From Flocculibacter collagenilyticus (GTDB lineage Bacteria > Pseudomonadota > Gammaproteobacteria > Enterobacterales > Alteromonadaceae), in assembly GCF_016469335.1 (NCBI RefSeq), contig NZ_CP059888.1:434001-498000 (forward strand): DNA of 64,000 nt, written 5' to 3'. The stretch's first letter is position 1; each line of letters opens with the position of its first letter. Shown piece by piece: positions 1-8,889 of the stretch. The translations under genes were made by a program, and so were the position numbers. The notes beneath the pieces were generated by a model. That model did no database searches. It saw nothing but the letters and a program-made list of their open reading frames with translations, and had not been told where the DNA came from.

Positions 1-377
1 ATACTTACGTGCGAAGTTTAGTATTACAATGGCAATTTTTTGAGCAGTATAGCCACGAGCCGTATATAGCCGTTGCCCGCTTTATTAATAAATATTTAGG
101 CTTACCGAAGGATCGTTTAGAAGATTATCAATCGAAGCAACAAGGTGGCCATAAAGCATTGCAGGTAATGGAGCAGCAGTTAGCTAAAACACGCTTTTTA
201 GTTGGGGATAGGTTAACGGTTGCAGACATTTCATTATACGCATACACGCATGTGGCGCATGAAGGTGGCTTTAACCTTGAACTATACCCACATATACAAC
301 GCTGGTGTGGCCAAATTGAGTCATTACCGAATTATATTCCGCTAGGTGAGGCCGACACCGAAAGCCCCACTCAATAG
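1..377 (+). CDS. Glutathione S-transferase family protein, C-terminal part (cut by window edge)
   Basis: The reading frame is open to the left edge, so only the all-helical C-terminal domain of a glutathione S-transferase is present; the N-terminal thioredoxin-like glutathione-binding domain lies outside. Visible features are the stretch EQYSHEPYIAVARF near the start of the helical domain and the conserved FLVGDRLTVADISLYAYTHV block, whose Asp (N-capping box, TVADI) is typical of the GST fold. The stop is at 375-377. Family members conjugate glutathione to electrophiles or act as peroxidases; the substrate cannot be told from this fragment. A GTG inside the fragment is unlikely to be the real start because the homologous sequence continues upstream of it. 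Confidence 0.85.
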   Translation, partial: TYVRSLVLQWQFFEQYSHEPYIAVARFINKYLGLPKDRLEDYQSKQQGGHKALQVMEQQLAKTRFLVGDRLTVADISLYAYTHVAHEGGFNLELYPHIQRWCGQIESLPNYIPLGEADTESPTQ

Positions 378-417
378 GTTGCGCTATTGAGTGATGGCGA
401 GTAGCAGTTAACGCATT

Positions 418-801
418 TTACTCTTTGCAATAACGTTTAATTTGTTGTGTAGCTAACGCCCGTTGTTCCGTCAGCTCTAGCTCGCTTAACAGCACGAGTT
501 CTCCATGCTTATTATGTTTACGAATATTATTTTGAGTACGCAGTAGTTGGTCGTTTTGTTGCGCTCTTAAACATAAGTCGCTGCGTTTTTTTTCTTTGTT
601 GAATACAGTGACATCGGCTTTAAATCTGTTTTTATTGGTAAACCTTTCAATGTGAACGTAGTCACCTTGCTTAGGTGGCTTTTCCGAGTAATGTAAAACC
701 CCTTTACTGTCTACCCATTTATAAATTTCTACTCTTGCGTTAGCGTCAAATACAGATGTGCTTATCAACAATAAAACAAATAACACAACATTTGTTTTCA
801 T
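418..801 (-). CDS. DUF4124 domain-containing exported protein
   Basis: A 127-residue protein with an N-terminal signal peptide (MKTNVVLFVLLLISTSVF, likely cleaved after DANA) followed by the DUF4124 core VEIYKWVDSKGVLHYSEKPP, in which the W-D-x-x-G-x-x-H/Y-Y-S pattern is the family signature. DUF4124 proteins are small envelope proteins of unknown function, common in gammaproteobacteria. The rest is basic, rich in Lys, Arg and Gln, and probably helical. The frame is open further upstream into prkB, but the Met at 801 gives a clean signal peptide and a 28-nt gap after the prkB stop, so it is preferred. It is downstream of and codirectional with prkB and may be cotranscribed. Confidence 0.75.
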   Translation of the reverse strand: MKTNVVLFVLLLISTSVFDANARVEIYKWVDSKGVLHYSEKPPKQGDYVHIERFTNKNRFKADVTVFNKEKKRSDLCLRAQQNDQLLRTQNNIRKHNKHGELVLLSELELTEQRALATQQIKRYCKE

Positions 802-829
802 ATCATTACCTATTGTTTTTGTTCTTAAT

Positions 830-1708
830 TTACTTGGCCAATACTTGACGTTTTTTATCAAGGAGTGCTTCTATTAAGGGTTTTAATATTAGCTCAATAG
901 CAAAACCCATTTTGCCACCTGGCACCACCATGGTGTTAACCCGTGACATAAACGAACCATCTATCATATTGAGATAGTAAGGAAAATCAACTCCTTTACC
1001 ATTTCGAAAACGAATTACAACAAAACTTTCATCTAATGAGGGAATATCATTCGCGCTAAATGGGTTAGATGTGTCTACGGTAGGCACTCGTTGAAAGTTG
1101 ATATGTGTACGGCTAAATTGCGGGGTCATATGCTGGATATAATCATCCATACTGCGCACGATGCTTGCCATAACCGCTTCACGCGAGTGACCTCTGTCGT
1201 TAGTATCTCTGACTATTTTTTGGATCCACTCAAGATTAACAATGGGCACCATGCCAATGAGTAAATCTACATACTGTGCCACATTGTTTTGCTCTGTGTT
1301 TACTGCGCCATGCAGCCCTTCATAAAATAATAAATCGGTATTCTCTGCCAGCGGTTGCCAAGGTGTAAATGTGCCTGGCATTTGATTGAAAGGCACAGCC
1401 TCATCAAATGTGTGTAAGTATTTACGTACCTTGCCTGTGCCAGTTTCACTATATACTTTGAAAAGGGTTTCTAGGGCAGTAAAGTCATTCGCTTCGGCAC
1501 CAAAGTAACTAATGTGCTTACCTTGTTCAGCGGCCTTTTGAATGGCCTTATCCATTTCCAACCGAGAATAGCGATGAAAACTGTCACCTTCAACATAGGC
1601 GGCATTTGCGTTAAGACTTCTAAAAATATGCTTAATGGCGCTCGTGGTGGTGGTGGTGCCAGCGCCAGACGAGCCTGTTACTGCTATGATGGGATGCTTG
1701 GTGGACAT
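830..1708 (-). CDS. prkB: Phosphoribulokinase-like protein PrkB
   Basis: The 292-residue protein matches the enterobacterial PrkB family along its length: VTGSSGAGTTT P-loop near residues 10-20, GDSFHRY around 41-47, the FTPWQP block, LLFYEGLHG, and near the C-terminus VVPGGKMG. It belongs to the phosphoribulokinase/uridine kinase superfamily of P-loop kinases. There is no sign of a Calvin cycle (no RuBisCO in the window), so a true ribulose-5-phosphate kinase role is doubtful; the physiological substrate of PrkB in heterotrophs is not settled. In the P-loop the usual Lys of GxGK[ST] is Thr (GAGTT), as in E. coli PrkB. Length is normal. It lies between a GNAT gene (73-nt gap) and the DUF4124 gene. 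Confidence 0.85.
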   Translation of the reverse strand: MSTKHPIIAVTGSSGAGTTTTTSAIKHIFRSLNANAAYVEGDSFHRYSRLEMDKAIQKAAEQGKHISYFGAEANDFTALETLFKVYSETGTGKVRKYLHTFDEAVPFNQMPGTFTPWQPLAENTDLLFYEGLHGAVNTEQNNVAQYVDLLIGMVPIVNLEWIQKIVRDTNDRGHSREAVMASIVRSMDDYIQHMTPQFSRTHINFQRVPTVDTSNPFSANDIPSLDESFVVIRFRNGKGVDFPYYLNMIDGSFMSRVNTMVVPGGKMGFAIELILKPLIEALLDKKRQVLAK

Positions 1709-1780
1709 TGTTTATCACAATTATTATTAATAAAGACGCTACCATGTTGCTATGCTATTCGCATAATTTCAAGTGAGTTG

Positions 1781-2290
1781 TTAGGAGGATTTACACGGAA
1801 CTGGCTCAACATACTCCATTAACACATCGGCACGTTGATAAACTGACTGAGGATCAGCGGTTTTATGCACGAATCCCATTTTCAAATATAAACCAATTGC
1901 AGGTTGTAATTTTGAATTCGACTCTAGGTATAAGCGCGAATAGTCAGTTTGCTTAAAATAATGAATAACATGCGCTAACAGCTGTTTGCCAACGCCATAT
2001 CCTTGGTAGTGCTCATCGACCGCCATTTTGGTTAATTCCATGTCAGTAGAAGAGGACTTTTTTAACGCTATACAACCAATAATTTTGGATGGGCGATTAT
2101 CTAACATTAACGCTGCAAACCAAATTTTACCGCCACAATTGATAATAAATTGCTCTGGGTTATTCAGCACTTTTTTATCAATGGCTTCAACAGTAAAGTG
2201 CTTTGTTAGCCAAGCCGTATTTAACGACTTAAAGTCGCTTTTATATTCTGGCTGATACTCTAAGATGTTTATTTTAATATTGTTTTTCAT
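1781..2290 (-). CDS. GNAT family N-acetyltransferase
   Basis: A 169-residue single-domain acetyltransferase. The acetyl-CoA pyrophosphate-binding motif A is visible as YQGYGVGKQLL (Q-x-x-G-x-G pattern) around residues 96-106, preceded by the beta4 strand MELTKMAVDEHY and followed by the C-terminal motif B strand RLYLESNSKLQPAIGLYLKMGF. This C-terminal arrangement (LE-x-N followed by A-x-x-L-Y-x-K-x-GF) is typical of amino-acid or small-molecule N-acetyltransferases. The acceptor cannot be inferred. No signal peptide; cytoplasmic. Start ATG at 2290 leaves a divergent intergenic gap of about 110 nt to the next gene. Confidence 0.8.
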   Translation of the reverse strand: MKNNIKINILEYQPEYKSDFKSLNTAWLTKHFTVEAIDKKVLNNPEQFIINCGGKIWFAALMLDNRPSKIIGCIALKKSSSTDMELTKMAVDEHYQGYGVGKQLLAHVIHYFKQTDYSRLYLESNSKLQPAIGLYLKMGFVHKTADPQSVYQRADVLMEYVEPVPCKSS

Positions 2291-2397
2291 TTGTGTACTT
2301 GTGCTTAATTTGAGCCTAAGATATAGCTATCTGACTTAACATATCCTTAACGGTATTTTTGGTACAGACATTTTTTCATTTAAGAAAGTGGTTAACA

Positions 2398-3336
2398 ATG
2401 CTAAAAATTAACATGTTTCAAAACAAAAAAAATAAATTTAAAAAAACTAAAATTAGTGCATGTATTTATAGTGCTGCGTTACTTTTTTCTAGCCAAATAC
2501 TTGCTCAAGAACAGCCTCCTGGTTTTGATATTTGGGTTGCAGAAATAGCAGTAAAAAATGACCAGTTTACTTTATCAGAGATTAATAACATTTCTCAGCG
2601 CGAAGGATATGACAATCAGCCTTATTTTTTACCTAACGACCAAGGTATTTTATTCACAAGCTTAGTGGAGTCGGAAGCAGGAAAGTGGCAAGCAGATACG
2701 TTCCTTTATGATTTTACAACCCAAAAGACCCAGAACATTACTAATACGCCTACTATCAGTGAATACTCGCCCACTAAGTTAATTGGGCAAGATATGTTTT
2801 CAAGTGTAGTGGTTGAAGAAAGCGGCGAGCAAAAGCTGTGGTCTTATTCTTTGGATGGTAAGCCTAGCACTTCGCTTATTCCTAGTATTGAGCCAGTTGG
2901 CTATCATGCTTGGGGAGAAGACAAGTCACTGATGTTATTTGTATTAGGTGAACCAATGACGCTGCAATATTTAGCTAAGCCGTCGGCAAAACCTGTGGTC
3001 ATTGACGAGAATATTGGACGCTCAATAAGATATAACCAAGCCAGCAAAAGCTTTACGTATATTAAGCAAGGCAAAGAAAGTAATACGTTATTTGAATACA
3101 CCCCAAAAACGAATAAAAAGCAGCCGCTTATACCTTTACCTAAAGACAGCCATTACTTTACTTGGTTAGACGACAACACGGCAATTTCCGCTCAAGGTAA
3201 TGAAATTAAATATTGGCGACGTGGCGACAAACAGTGGCAGCGCTTGGCAAAATTAGATGAATACTGCAAAAAAGAAATTTCACGTGTGGCAGTCAATCAA
3301 GAGGCAAATCACTTAGCGTTTGTTTGCGCTGAATAA
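2398..3336 (+). CDS. Exported TolB-like beta-propeller protein
   Basis: About 312 residues from the ATG at 2398. After a strongly basic N-terminus (KNKKNKFKKTK) comes a hydrophobic segment ISACIYSAALLFSSQILAQ that fits a Sec signal peptide cleaved after LAQ. The mature part contains WD40-like/TolB propeller patterns: NQPYFLPNDQGILFTS, the later TQNITNTPTISEYSPT and the YFTWLDDNTAISAQGNEIKYW repeat. TolB-type propellers usually mediate protein contacts in the periplasm; no catalytic motif is seen. An upstream in-frame codon at 2359 exists but would put a long segment ahead of the signal peptide. It stands alone between a divergent GNAT gene and MAPEG. Confidence 0.6.
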   Translation: MLKINMFQNKKNKFKKTKISACIYSAALLFSSQILAQEQPPGFDIWVAEIAVKNDQFTLSEINNISQREGYDNQPYFLPNDQGILFTSLVESEAGKWQADTFLYDFTTQKTQNITNTPTISEYSPTKLIGQDMFSSVVVEESGEQKLWSYSLDGKPSTSLIPSIEPVGYHAWGEDKSLMLFVLGEPMTLQYLAKPSAKPVVIDENIGRSIRYNQASKSFTYIKQGKESNTLFEYTPKTNKKQPLIPLPKDSHYFTWLDDNTAISAQGNEIKYWRRGDKQWQRLAKLDEYCKKEISRVAVNQEANHLAFVCAE

Positions 3337-3457
3337 ACGAAAGTTCCCTTACTAGGCAGACCCTAGCAATACGATTGAGGCTTTTATAAATGGGGAGGGA
3401 GTATGCTTAAAACGAATACACCTTTTCCCACCACAACAAGAACGATAAGGACCCAGT

Positions 3458-3841
3458 ATGACAACACTTCTAGTCTGTTTGTTAATAGCGATGCTATTAC
3501 CATATTTAGCAAAAGCACCGCTAGCGGTAGCGATGGCAAAAGAAGGAGGCTACGACAACAGTCATCCGAGAGAGCAGCAATCTAAACTAAAAGGGTTTGG
3601 CGCACGAGCATTGGCTGCTCACCAAAATTCTTTTGAAGCACTGATCATTTTTACGCCCGCTGTTTTGGTTGCAATCATTACTCATAATATGGGGATGCTT
3701 ATTCAATGGTTAGCAATTGGGTTTATTATTGCTCGCATTGTATATTTAATTTTGTACTACTTGGATTTCCACGCATTACGCACCACTGTATGGAGTATTG
3801 GAACCTTGTGTTCGTTTGCGATATTGGTGATGTGCTTTTAA
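3458..3841 (+). CDS. MAPEG family integral membrane protein
   Basis: A 127-residue protein with four hydrophobic segments (residues 2-20, about 57-77, 79-98 and 108-127), the size and topology of the MAPEG family (membrane-associated proteins in eicosanoid and glutathione metabolism). The characteristic motif is RALAAHQNSFEAL, equivalent to the family's R-x-x-N/H-x-x-N-x-x-E glutathione-contacting region in helix 2. Bacterial MAPEG proteins of this kind are poorly characterised; some have glutathione transferase activity. A short overlapping frame at 3403-3585 is not a gene. The gene is followed by a strong bidirectional terminator shared with purD. Confidence 0.75.
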   Translation: MTTLLVCLLIAMLLPYLAKAPLAVAMAKEGGYDNSHPREQQSKLKGFGARALAAHQNSFEALIIFTPAVLVAIITHNMGMLIQWLAIGFIIARIVYLILYYLDFHALRTTVWSIGTLCSFAILVMCF

Positions 3842-3898
3842 AGTGACTTTATATTTTTAGTTATCTTGTCTGCTGTATTTTTTATAAATAGGCGGGTA

Positions 3899-3927
3899 TA
3901 AAAAAAGGCGCATTAGCGCCTTTTTTG
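3899..3927. terminator. Bidirectional rho-independent terminator between MAPEG gene and purD
   Basis: GGCGC ATTA GCGCC stem-loop flanked by an A-run on the left and a T-run on the right, so a U-tract follows the hairpin on both strands. It lies between the 3' ends of two convergent genes and can end both transcripts. Confidence 0.85.
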
Positions 3928-3964
3928 TATTTAAGATGATTCAAAAGCTTAATGAATCAAGTAG

Positions 3965-5254
3965 TTATTTCTCTTGCTCTCTGGCAATTGCACGATAAGC
4001 AATATCATCTCGGAAATATACGTTATTCCAAGAAATCTGCTTAACTTGTTTATATGCTAATTGTTGCGCTTCTGTCACTGAGTTCCCTAACGCGGTTGCA
4101 CATAATACACGACCGCCATTCGTTACCACATTGCCGTCAACTAATTTGGTGCCAGCATGAAACACTTTGGCGGCATCGTTATCAGCATTGGCTAAGCCAG
4201 AAATAACATCACCTTTCGGGTAATTAGCAGGGTAACCGCCAGCAGCCATCACTACACCTACAGCAGCGCGTGGATCAAACTCTGCTTTCACATCCGCTAA
4301 CTCTCCGGCAACGGCTTGTTGGCAAAGCGTCACTAAATCAGATTGCATGCGCATCATTATTGGCTGAGTTTCAGGGTCGCCAAAACGACAATTGAACTCG
4401 ATGACTTTTGGTGTACCATCAGCCATGATCATTAAACCAGCATATAAGAAACCAGTGTATGGATGCCCTTCTTTGGTCATGCCTTCTACGGTAGGCATAA
4501 TGACTTCATCCATAATACGTTGATGAATTTCAGGTGTGACGACAGGGGCGGGTGAATAAGCGCCCATACCACCAGTATTAGGGCCTTCGTCATTATTTAA
4601 TGCGCGTTTGTGATCTTGACTGGTTGCCATTGGCACAACATGTTTTCCATCAACCATGACGATAAAGCTGGCTTCTTCGCCATCTAAAAACTCTTCAATA
4701 ACAACACGCGAGCCAGCTTCACCAAATGCATTGCCTGCTAGCATGTCTTTGATAGCTGTTTCAGCTTCTTCGATGCTCATCGCAACGATAACACCTTTAC
4801 CTGCAGCTAAACCATCAGCTTTAATAACGATTGGTGCACCTTGCTCGTGAACATAAGCAATCGCAGGCTCAATCTCTGTAAAGTTCTGGTAGTTAGCGGT
4901 AGGAATGTGATGACGCGCAAGAAAATCTTTAGCAAACGCTTTAGAGCCTTCTAACTGTGCAGCACCTTGTGTTGGACCAAATATAGCTAAACCTTCAGCA
5001 TTAAATTTATCAACAACACCCATAACGAGAGGCGCTTCTGGGCCTACTATGGTTAGGTCGATCTGCTTGGTTTTAGCAAACGTGAGTAAACCGTCCACAT
5101 CTTCAGCACTTATCGCAACATTTTCTAGTTTGGCTTCAGTTGCAGTTCCAGCATTGCCTGGTGCAACATATACCGTTTCAACGTTAGTTGATTGTGCCGC
5201 TTTCCATGCTAAGGCATGTTCACGACCACCGCCACCAATTACTAACACATTCAT
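3965..5254 (-). CDS. purD: Phosphoribosylamine--glycine ligase (GAR synthetase)
   Basis: The 429-residue protein is full length for PurD, which joins 5-phosphoribosylamine to glycine using ATP in the second step of de novo purine synthesis. Order of domains: N-domain starting MNVLVIGGGGREHALAWK, ATP-grasp domain with IVIKADGLAAGKGVIVA (about 143-159) and the GEEASF block, then the metal-binding EFNCRFGDPE segment and the C-terminal domain (GGRVLCATALG). All signature motifs are present. In many gammaproteobacteria purD directly follows purH; here the two are about 7 kb apart. It is preceded by an exported methyltransferase-like gene with only a 14-nt gap, suggesting cotranscription. Confidence 0.97.
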   Translation of the reverse strand: MNVLVIGGGGREHALAWKAAQSTNVETVYVAPGNAGTATEAKLENVAISAEDVDGLLTFAKTKQIDLTIVGPEAPLVMGVVDKFNAEGLAIFGPTQGAAQLEGSKAFAKDFLARHHIPTANYQNFTEIEPAIAYVHEQGAPIVIKADGLAAGKGVIVAMSIEEAETAIKDMLAGNAFGEAGSRVVIEEFLDGEEASFIVMVDGKHVVPMATSQDHKRALNNDEGPNTGGMGAYSPAPVVTPEIHQRIMDEVIMPTVEGMTKEGHPYTGFLYAGLMIMADGTPKVIEFNCRFGDPETQPIMMRMQSDLVTLCQQAVAGELADVKAEFDPRAAVGVVMAAGGYPANYPKGDVISGLANADNDAAKVFHAGTKLVDGNVVTNGGRVLCATALGNSVTEAQQLAYKQVKQISWNNVYFRDDIAYRAIAREQEK

Positions 5255-5268
5255 GATTACAAAGGTTC

Positions 5269-6135
5269 CTACTGAGTTTTAACAAATTTTAAAGTCATGC
5301 GATCGCTTTCACCTATCGCTAAATATTTTTCTTTGTCAGTATCTTCTAGCATTAAACGTGGAGGTAACGTCCACACCCCTTTAGGATGATCTGCGGTATC
5401 TTTAGGGTTCGCATTAATTTCGCTTTTGGCCGCTAATTTGAAGCCTGCTTTTTTAGCAATATCAATGATATAAGATTCTTTCATATAGCCTGATTTTTGC
5501 TGATCTTCTACTGAGCGATCTTCAGGTAGTCTGTGTTCCACCACACCTAAAGTACCGCCAGGTTTTAACGCTTTATTAAACGCTTTAAACGACGCTAACA
5601 GGCCTTCATCACCATGGCGCATGTACCAGTTGTGTACATTTCTGAAGGTTAACACTGCATCGGCAGAACCTGCTGGTGCAATATTGTGTGCGTTAGTAGG
5701 ATGAAAGTCAGTCATCACTACATTGCCGTATTCTGGCTTAGTGTTTACTTTATCTTCAAAAGACTTACGCGACTTTTTAAAATATGGTCGTGTATCGTCA
5801 TTAATTAAAAAGTGGGCTGCATATAGTTTGCCCTCTTTCCCTAGCGCAGGTGCAATTACTGACGTGTACCAGCCTCCGCCCGGACTAATTTCTACAACGG
5901 TTTGCCCTGGTTTGATATCAAAAAATGCTAATGTTTCTGCAGGGTGGCGGTATTTATTGCGCGCTTTTTGTTTGTCAGATCTATGGTCGCCGTCTGCTGC
6001 ATTAGCCAATACGGCAGTTAAGCTTTGTGAAACAGGGCTAGTGGGAGTGACAAATTGAGCTGAAACAGTGTGAGATAGTGTTGCAAGGCCTAAAACAGCC
6101 GCTAAACATGTAGGTATACGAAGCTTTTTATTCAT
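5269..6135 (-). CDS. Exported class I SAM-dependent methyltransferase-like protein
   Basis: The 288-residue protein starts with a classical signal peptide (MNKKLRIPTCLAAVLGLATL, cleavage near SHTVSAQ). The mature part is a Rossmann-fold methyltransferase domain: motif I region VVEISPGGGWYTSVIA around residues 81-96, an acidic strand-2 substitute region, and DAVLTFRNVHNWY plus LKPGGTLGVVEHR further on. Exported proteins of this family occur in several proteobacteria and are annotated as class I methyltransferases although SAM is not normally available in the periplasm; whether it is an active enzyme is open. It ends 14 nt before purD and could be its operon partner. Confidence 0.75.
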   Translation of the reverse strand: MNKKLRIPTCLAAVLGLATLSHTVSAQFVTPTSPVSQSLTAVLANAADGDHRSDKQKARNKYRHPAETLAFFDIKPGQTVVEISPGGGWYTSVIAPALGKEGKLYAAHFLINDDTRPYFKKSRKSFEDKVNTKPEYGNVVMTDFHPTNAHNIAPAGSADAVLTFRNVHNWYMRHGDEGLLASFKAFNKALKPGGTLGVVEHRLPEDRSVEDQQKSGYMKESYIIDIAKKAGFKLAAKSEINANPKDTADHPKGVWTLPPRLMLEDTDKEKYLAIGESDRMTLKFVKTQ

Positions 6136-6196
6136 TTTTCTTTTCTTCTTGTTGGTTAGTATTTATCAAAAAGGTGAAGCAAAAAACTGAAGCTCT

Positions 6197-6229
6197 AGAG
6201 CATGTTGGTTGTGGTAGGCAACATGCTCT
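6197..6229 (-). terminator. Perfect 11-bp hairpin downstream of the NhaC-family gene
   Basis: AGAGCATGTTG pairs perfectly with CAACATGCTCT across an 11-nt loop. On the minus strand the hairpin follows the antiporter stop by about 65 nt, and a TTTTTT tract appears about ten bases after the stem. The displaced U-tract makes it an imperfect terminator, so an mRNA-stabilising or regulatory hairpin ahead of the methyltransferase gene is an alternative. Confidence 0.5.
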
Positions 6230-6292
6230 CGCTCGGCAGTATAACAAACTCTTTTTATCGAAGTTAACCTAATGCGCTATCAAATACCTAGT

Positions 6293-7696
6293 TTATGCGA
6301 TAAGCACACCTGTAATTGAAAACAGCGTTAACGCGATCACTCCCGATAGCATTGCGTATGGCAGCTGAGTGCGCACATGATCAATGTGATCGGTGGCAGA
6401 TGCCATTGAAGAGACAATGGTAGTGTCACTAATGGGGGACGCATGATCACCAAAAATGCCACCAGAAATAGCGGCTGCAATAAATGGTGCGACAGGTAGT
6501 TCGGCCGCCATTGCAGTTGGAATAGCGATTGGCATCATTAATGCGAATGTTCCCCAAGAAGTACCTGTAGAAAAAGCAATTAACCCACCTAGAACAAACA
6601 TTAGTGGTAACAGTGCAGCAGGATGAAAGTGGGTTTGCAGTAAGCTTGCCATATAATCACCCGCGTGTAGTAACTTAGACACATCGCCAAGCGCTAGTGA
6701 AAACAGCAGAATAACTGCCATCGGCATAATACTACCTGCTCCTTTAAGGCCAATTTGGGTTAGCTTTTCGGTATTAAATTGTTTTTGCATTAGGCTTAAT
6801 ACCCAACTAACTAGCACCGCAATGATCACCGCCCATAATGCGCTTGTAGAACCTGAACCTGCAGTAATGTTGCCATCTCCAGTTAAATACAATGCAACTG
6901 GCATGGTTAAAAACATGGCGAGAATAGGGAGGATCATATTTCTCGCATAACTCGGTTTAATGTGATTAGGATCGCTTTCAGTTGCCATCATCGGTGTTGA
7001 GTCAGGCCAATGCACTTGTCCATTTTGCGTGCGTTGCTCTGCGGCTTTCATCGGGCCAATATTCCAGTTAAAAATAATCGTAAACAAGGTAACTAAAATG
7101 GCCGCAATGGCATAAAAGTTAAATAAAATAGATTGTGCAAATACGCCCACTGCGTTTTCAACGCCTTGATTTTGCACTAAGCCAACGTTGTATGCACCCC
7201 AGGCATTTAAAGGAATGAGCACGCAAATAGGTGCGCAGGTAGAGTCGACAATATAGGCTAGCTTTTCTCTAGATATTTTGAATTTATCAAAAATTGGGCG
7301 AGCAATTGCTCCCGACACGAGCACAGTAATGTTTGATTCAATAAAAATCAGTATGCCAGTGATAAAGGGTAATGCTCGGGCCTTTCGAGGTGTATTGGTA
7401 AAGCGACTCGTGGTTAGTTTTTTAACAAAGGCAGCAATACCGCCAGTTTGTTCAATGGTGGTAATCAGCATGCCTATCAGAAAAGTGAATAGAATTACTT
7501 TTAAATTTCCGGGGCTTTGCAATGTAGTGAGAATGCCGTCTAAAGACGCACCGATGCCAGCTAGAATATTTCCATCATTAAGTAATATATGGCCCAAAAT
7601 TACGCCGCCCAATAATGCTAAAATAACTTGGCGGCTATAAATTGCTACTACTATAGCTAGAATAGACGGAACAATGCTTATCCAGTTATGATCCAT
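6293..7696 (-). CDS. NhaC-family Na+/H+ antiporter
   Basis: The 467-residue polytopic inner-membrane protein has 11-12 hydrophobic helices and the features of the NhaC antiporter family: the N-terminal LALLGGVILGHILL, the TPRKARALPFITGILIFIES region, VDSTCAPICVLIPLNAWGAY, GTSWGTFALMMPIAIP, and the C-terminal GGIFGDHASPISDTTIVSS motif with its conserved Asp residues. Members exchange Na+ for H+, or (in related subgroups) carry amino or organic acids with Na+; NhaC-type genes near amino-acid metabolism can be lysine or malate/lactate exchangers. The substrate is not decidable here. It lies between egtD upstream and the exported methyltransferase downstream, both codirectional. Confidence 0.85.
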   Translation of the reverse strand: MDHNWISIVPSILAIVVAIYSRQVILALLGGVILGHILLNDGNILAGIGASLDGILTTLQSPGNLKVILFTFLIGMLITTIEQTGGIAAFVKKLTTSRFTNTPRKARALPFITGILIFIESNITVLVSGAIARPIFDKFKISREKLAYIVDSTCAPICVLIPLNAWGAYNVGLVQNQGVENAVGVFAQSILFNFYAIAAILVTLFTIIFNWNIGPMKAAEQRTQNGQVHWPDSTPMMATESDPNHIKPSYARNMILPILAMFLTMPVALYLTGDGNITAGSGSTSALWAVIIAVLVSWVLSLMQKQFNTEKLTQIGLKGAGSIMPMAVILLFSLALGDVSKLLHAGDYMASLLQTHFHPAALLPLMFVLGGLIAFSTGTSWGTFALMMPIAIPTAMAAELPVAPFIAAAISGGIFGDHASPISDTTIVSSMASATDHIDHVRTQLPYAMLSGVIALTLFSITGVLIA

Positions 7697-7815
7697 GAAA
7701 TGCGCTTACCCATATTTATTATTTGGCTGAGATTCTATCACTAAATAATAAAAATGAGCTATTTCAATCTGGCTGACCGTTCGTTACGAAGGGTAGCACC
7801 TTCTAGCATTACACT

Positions 7816-8889
7816 TTAACAAATACGTGCATGATGAATGGAAAACCACTCTTTATCATCCATCCACACTTGCTTGGGTTCAAATCCTGCTTGGCGTAAT
7901 AAATCACAAAAATCCGGCAACGTGTATTTGTAGCTGTTTTCGGTATGTATGGTTTCACCTTTGGTAAATGCGAAGGTAAGGTCGTTCACCGTGACGAAAT
8001 GATCTGCTGTGGCTACCAGATGCATCTCTACTCGGCTTTTTGCTTCGTTAAAAATCGCCTTATGTTTAAATAAATTTAAATTAAAATCTGCGTTCAGTTC
8101 ACGGTTAATACGTGTTAGTAGGTTTGTATTAAAAGCAGCTGTAACCCCTTGTTTGTCGTCGTATGCGGCTTCTAATGTTGCTTTATCTTTAATTAGGTCT
8201 ACGCCTATTAGTACTGAACCAACATCGTTATTAGGGTTGAGGCTAGGAGAAAGAGACTGCCAGCTGCTTTGTGTTGTTTTGCTGTTCGTGCGCTGAGCGT
8301 AGTCTAATAGCACCGTTCGATAATTTGTTAAAAAGTTAACGGCCTGATCTGGCGTTAAATTACCAATGGTTGAGCCGGGAAAGAACAGCATAGGGTGGGC
8401 AGGTTGCAGTGTAGCTAACAGGCCCGATAATTTTTCAAAATCATTAAAATCTGCTACACAACTGGCTACTTCAAGTGATGGGAAGGCACGCTTAATCACT
8501 TGGCATGAGCGAATGAGGATTTCTTTCGATATATCCATCGCGATATACCCCGCAGGGCGATGTAACGCATTCAATAGCCAATGAATTTTTTCACCTGCAC
8601 CTGATCCTGGTTCAATTACAGTGACCCCTTTTGGTATTAAGCGGGGGACTTGCTCAGTTATTTTATGCATTAACGCTTTTTCAGTTCGGGTAACGTAATA
8701 TTCTTCTAACTGGCAAATATCTTCAAATAACGCAGAACCTAGCTCATCATAAAAATACTTACAGGGTAATGTTTTTTGCGGTTGCGATAAGCCATCAATA
8801 ACATCGTGATAAAATTCTTCCTGACTCACGCTGAAATCAAGGTGTACGGCATTGCTTGGCAAAGGGATAGCGGTAGCGGATTGGCTCAT
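7816..8889 (-). CDS. egtD: L-histidine N(alpha)-methyltransferase EgtD (ergothioneine biosynthesis)
   Basis: EgtD trimethylates histidine to hercynine with three SAM molecules, the first step of ergothioneine synthesis. The 357-residue protein shows the family blocks KTLPCKYFYDELGSALFEDI, YVTRTEKALM, the SAM site VIEPGSGAGEKIHWLL, YIAMDISKEIL, MLFFPGSTIGNLTPD and the C-terminal EWFSIHHARIC. Its ATG overlaps the egtB TGA (ATGA), so the two are translationally coupled. The family (Methyltransf_33/DUF2260) is usually 320-330 residues; the extra length is a short N-terminal extension and an insertion near TNSKTTQSSWQS. Confidence 0.92.
   Translation of the reverse strand: MSQSATAIPLPSNAVHLDFSVSQEEFYHDVIDGLSQPQKTLPCKYFYDELGSALFEDICQLEEYYVTRTEKALMHKITEQVPRLIPKGVTVIEPGSGAGEKIHWLLNALHRPAGYIAMDISKEILIRSCQVIKRAFPSLEVASCVADFNDFEKLSGLLATLQPAHPMLFFPGSTIGNLTPDQAVNFLTNYRTVLLDYAQRTNSKTTQSSWQSLSPSLNPNNDVGSVLIGVDLIKDKATLEAAYDDKQGVTAAFNTNLLTRINRELNADFNLNLFKHKAIFNEAKSRVEMHLVATADHFVTVNDLTFAFTKGETIHTENSYKYTLPDFCDLLRQAGFEPKQVWMDDKEWFSIHHARIC

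Noticed and set aside
1514-1822. Plus-strand frame opposite prkB
   Set aside because: Shadow frame overlapping a full-length conserved gene and its upstream region; no coding signature.
7697-7815. Riboswitch (lysine or Na+ type) ahead of the NhaC-family gene
   Set aside because: The 119-nt spacer is too short for the lysine riboswitch and shows no recognisable conserved core.
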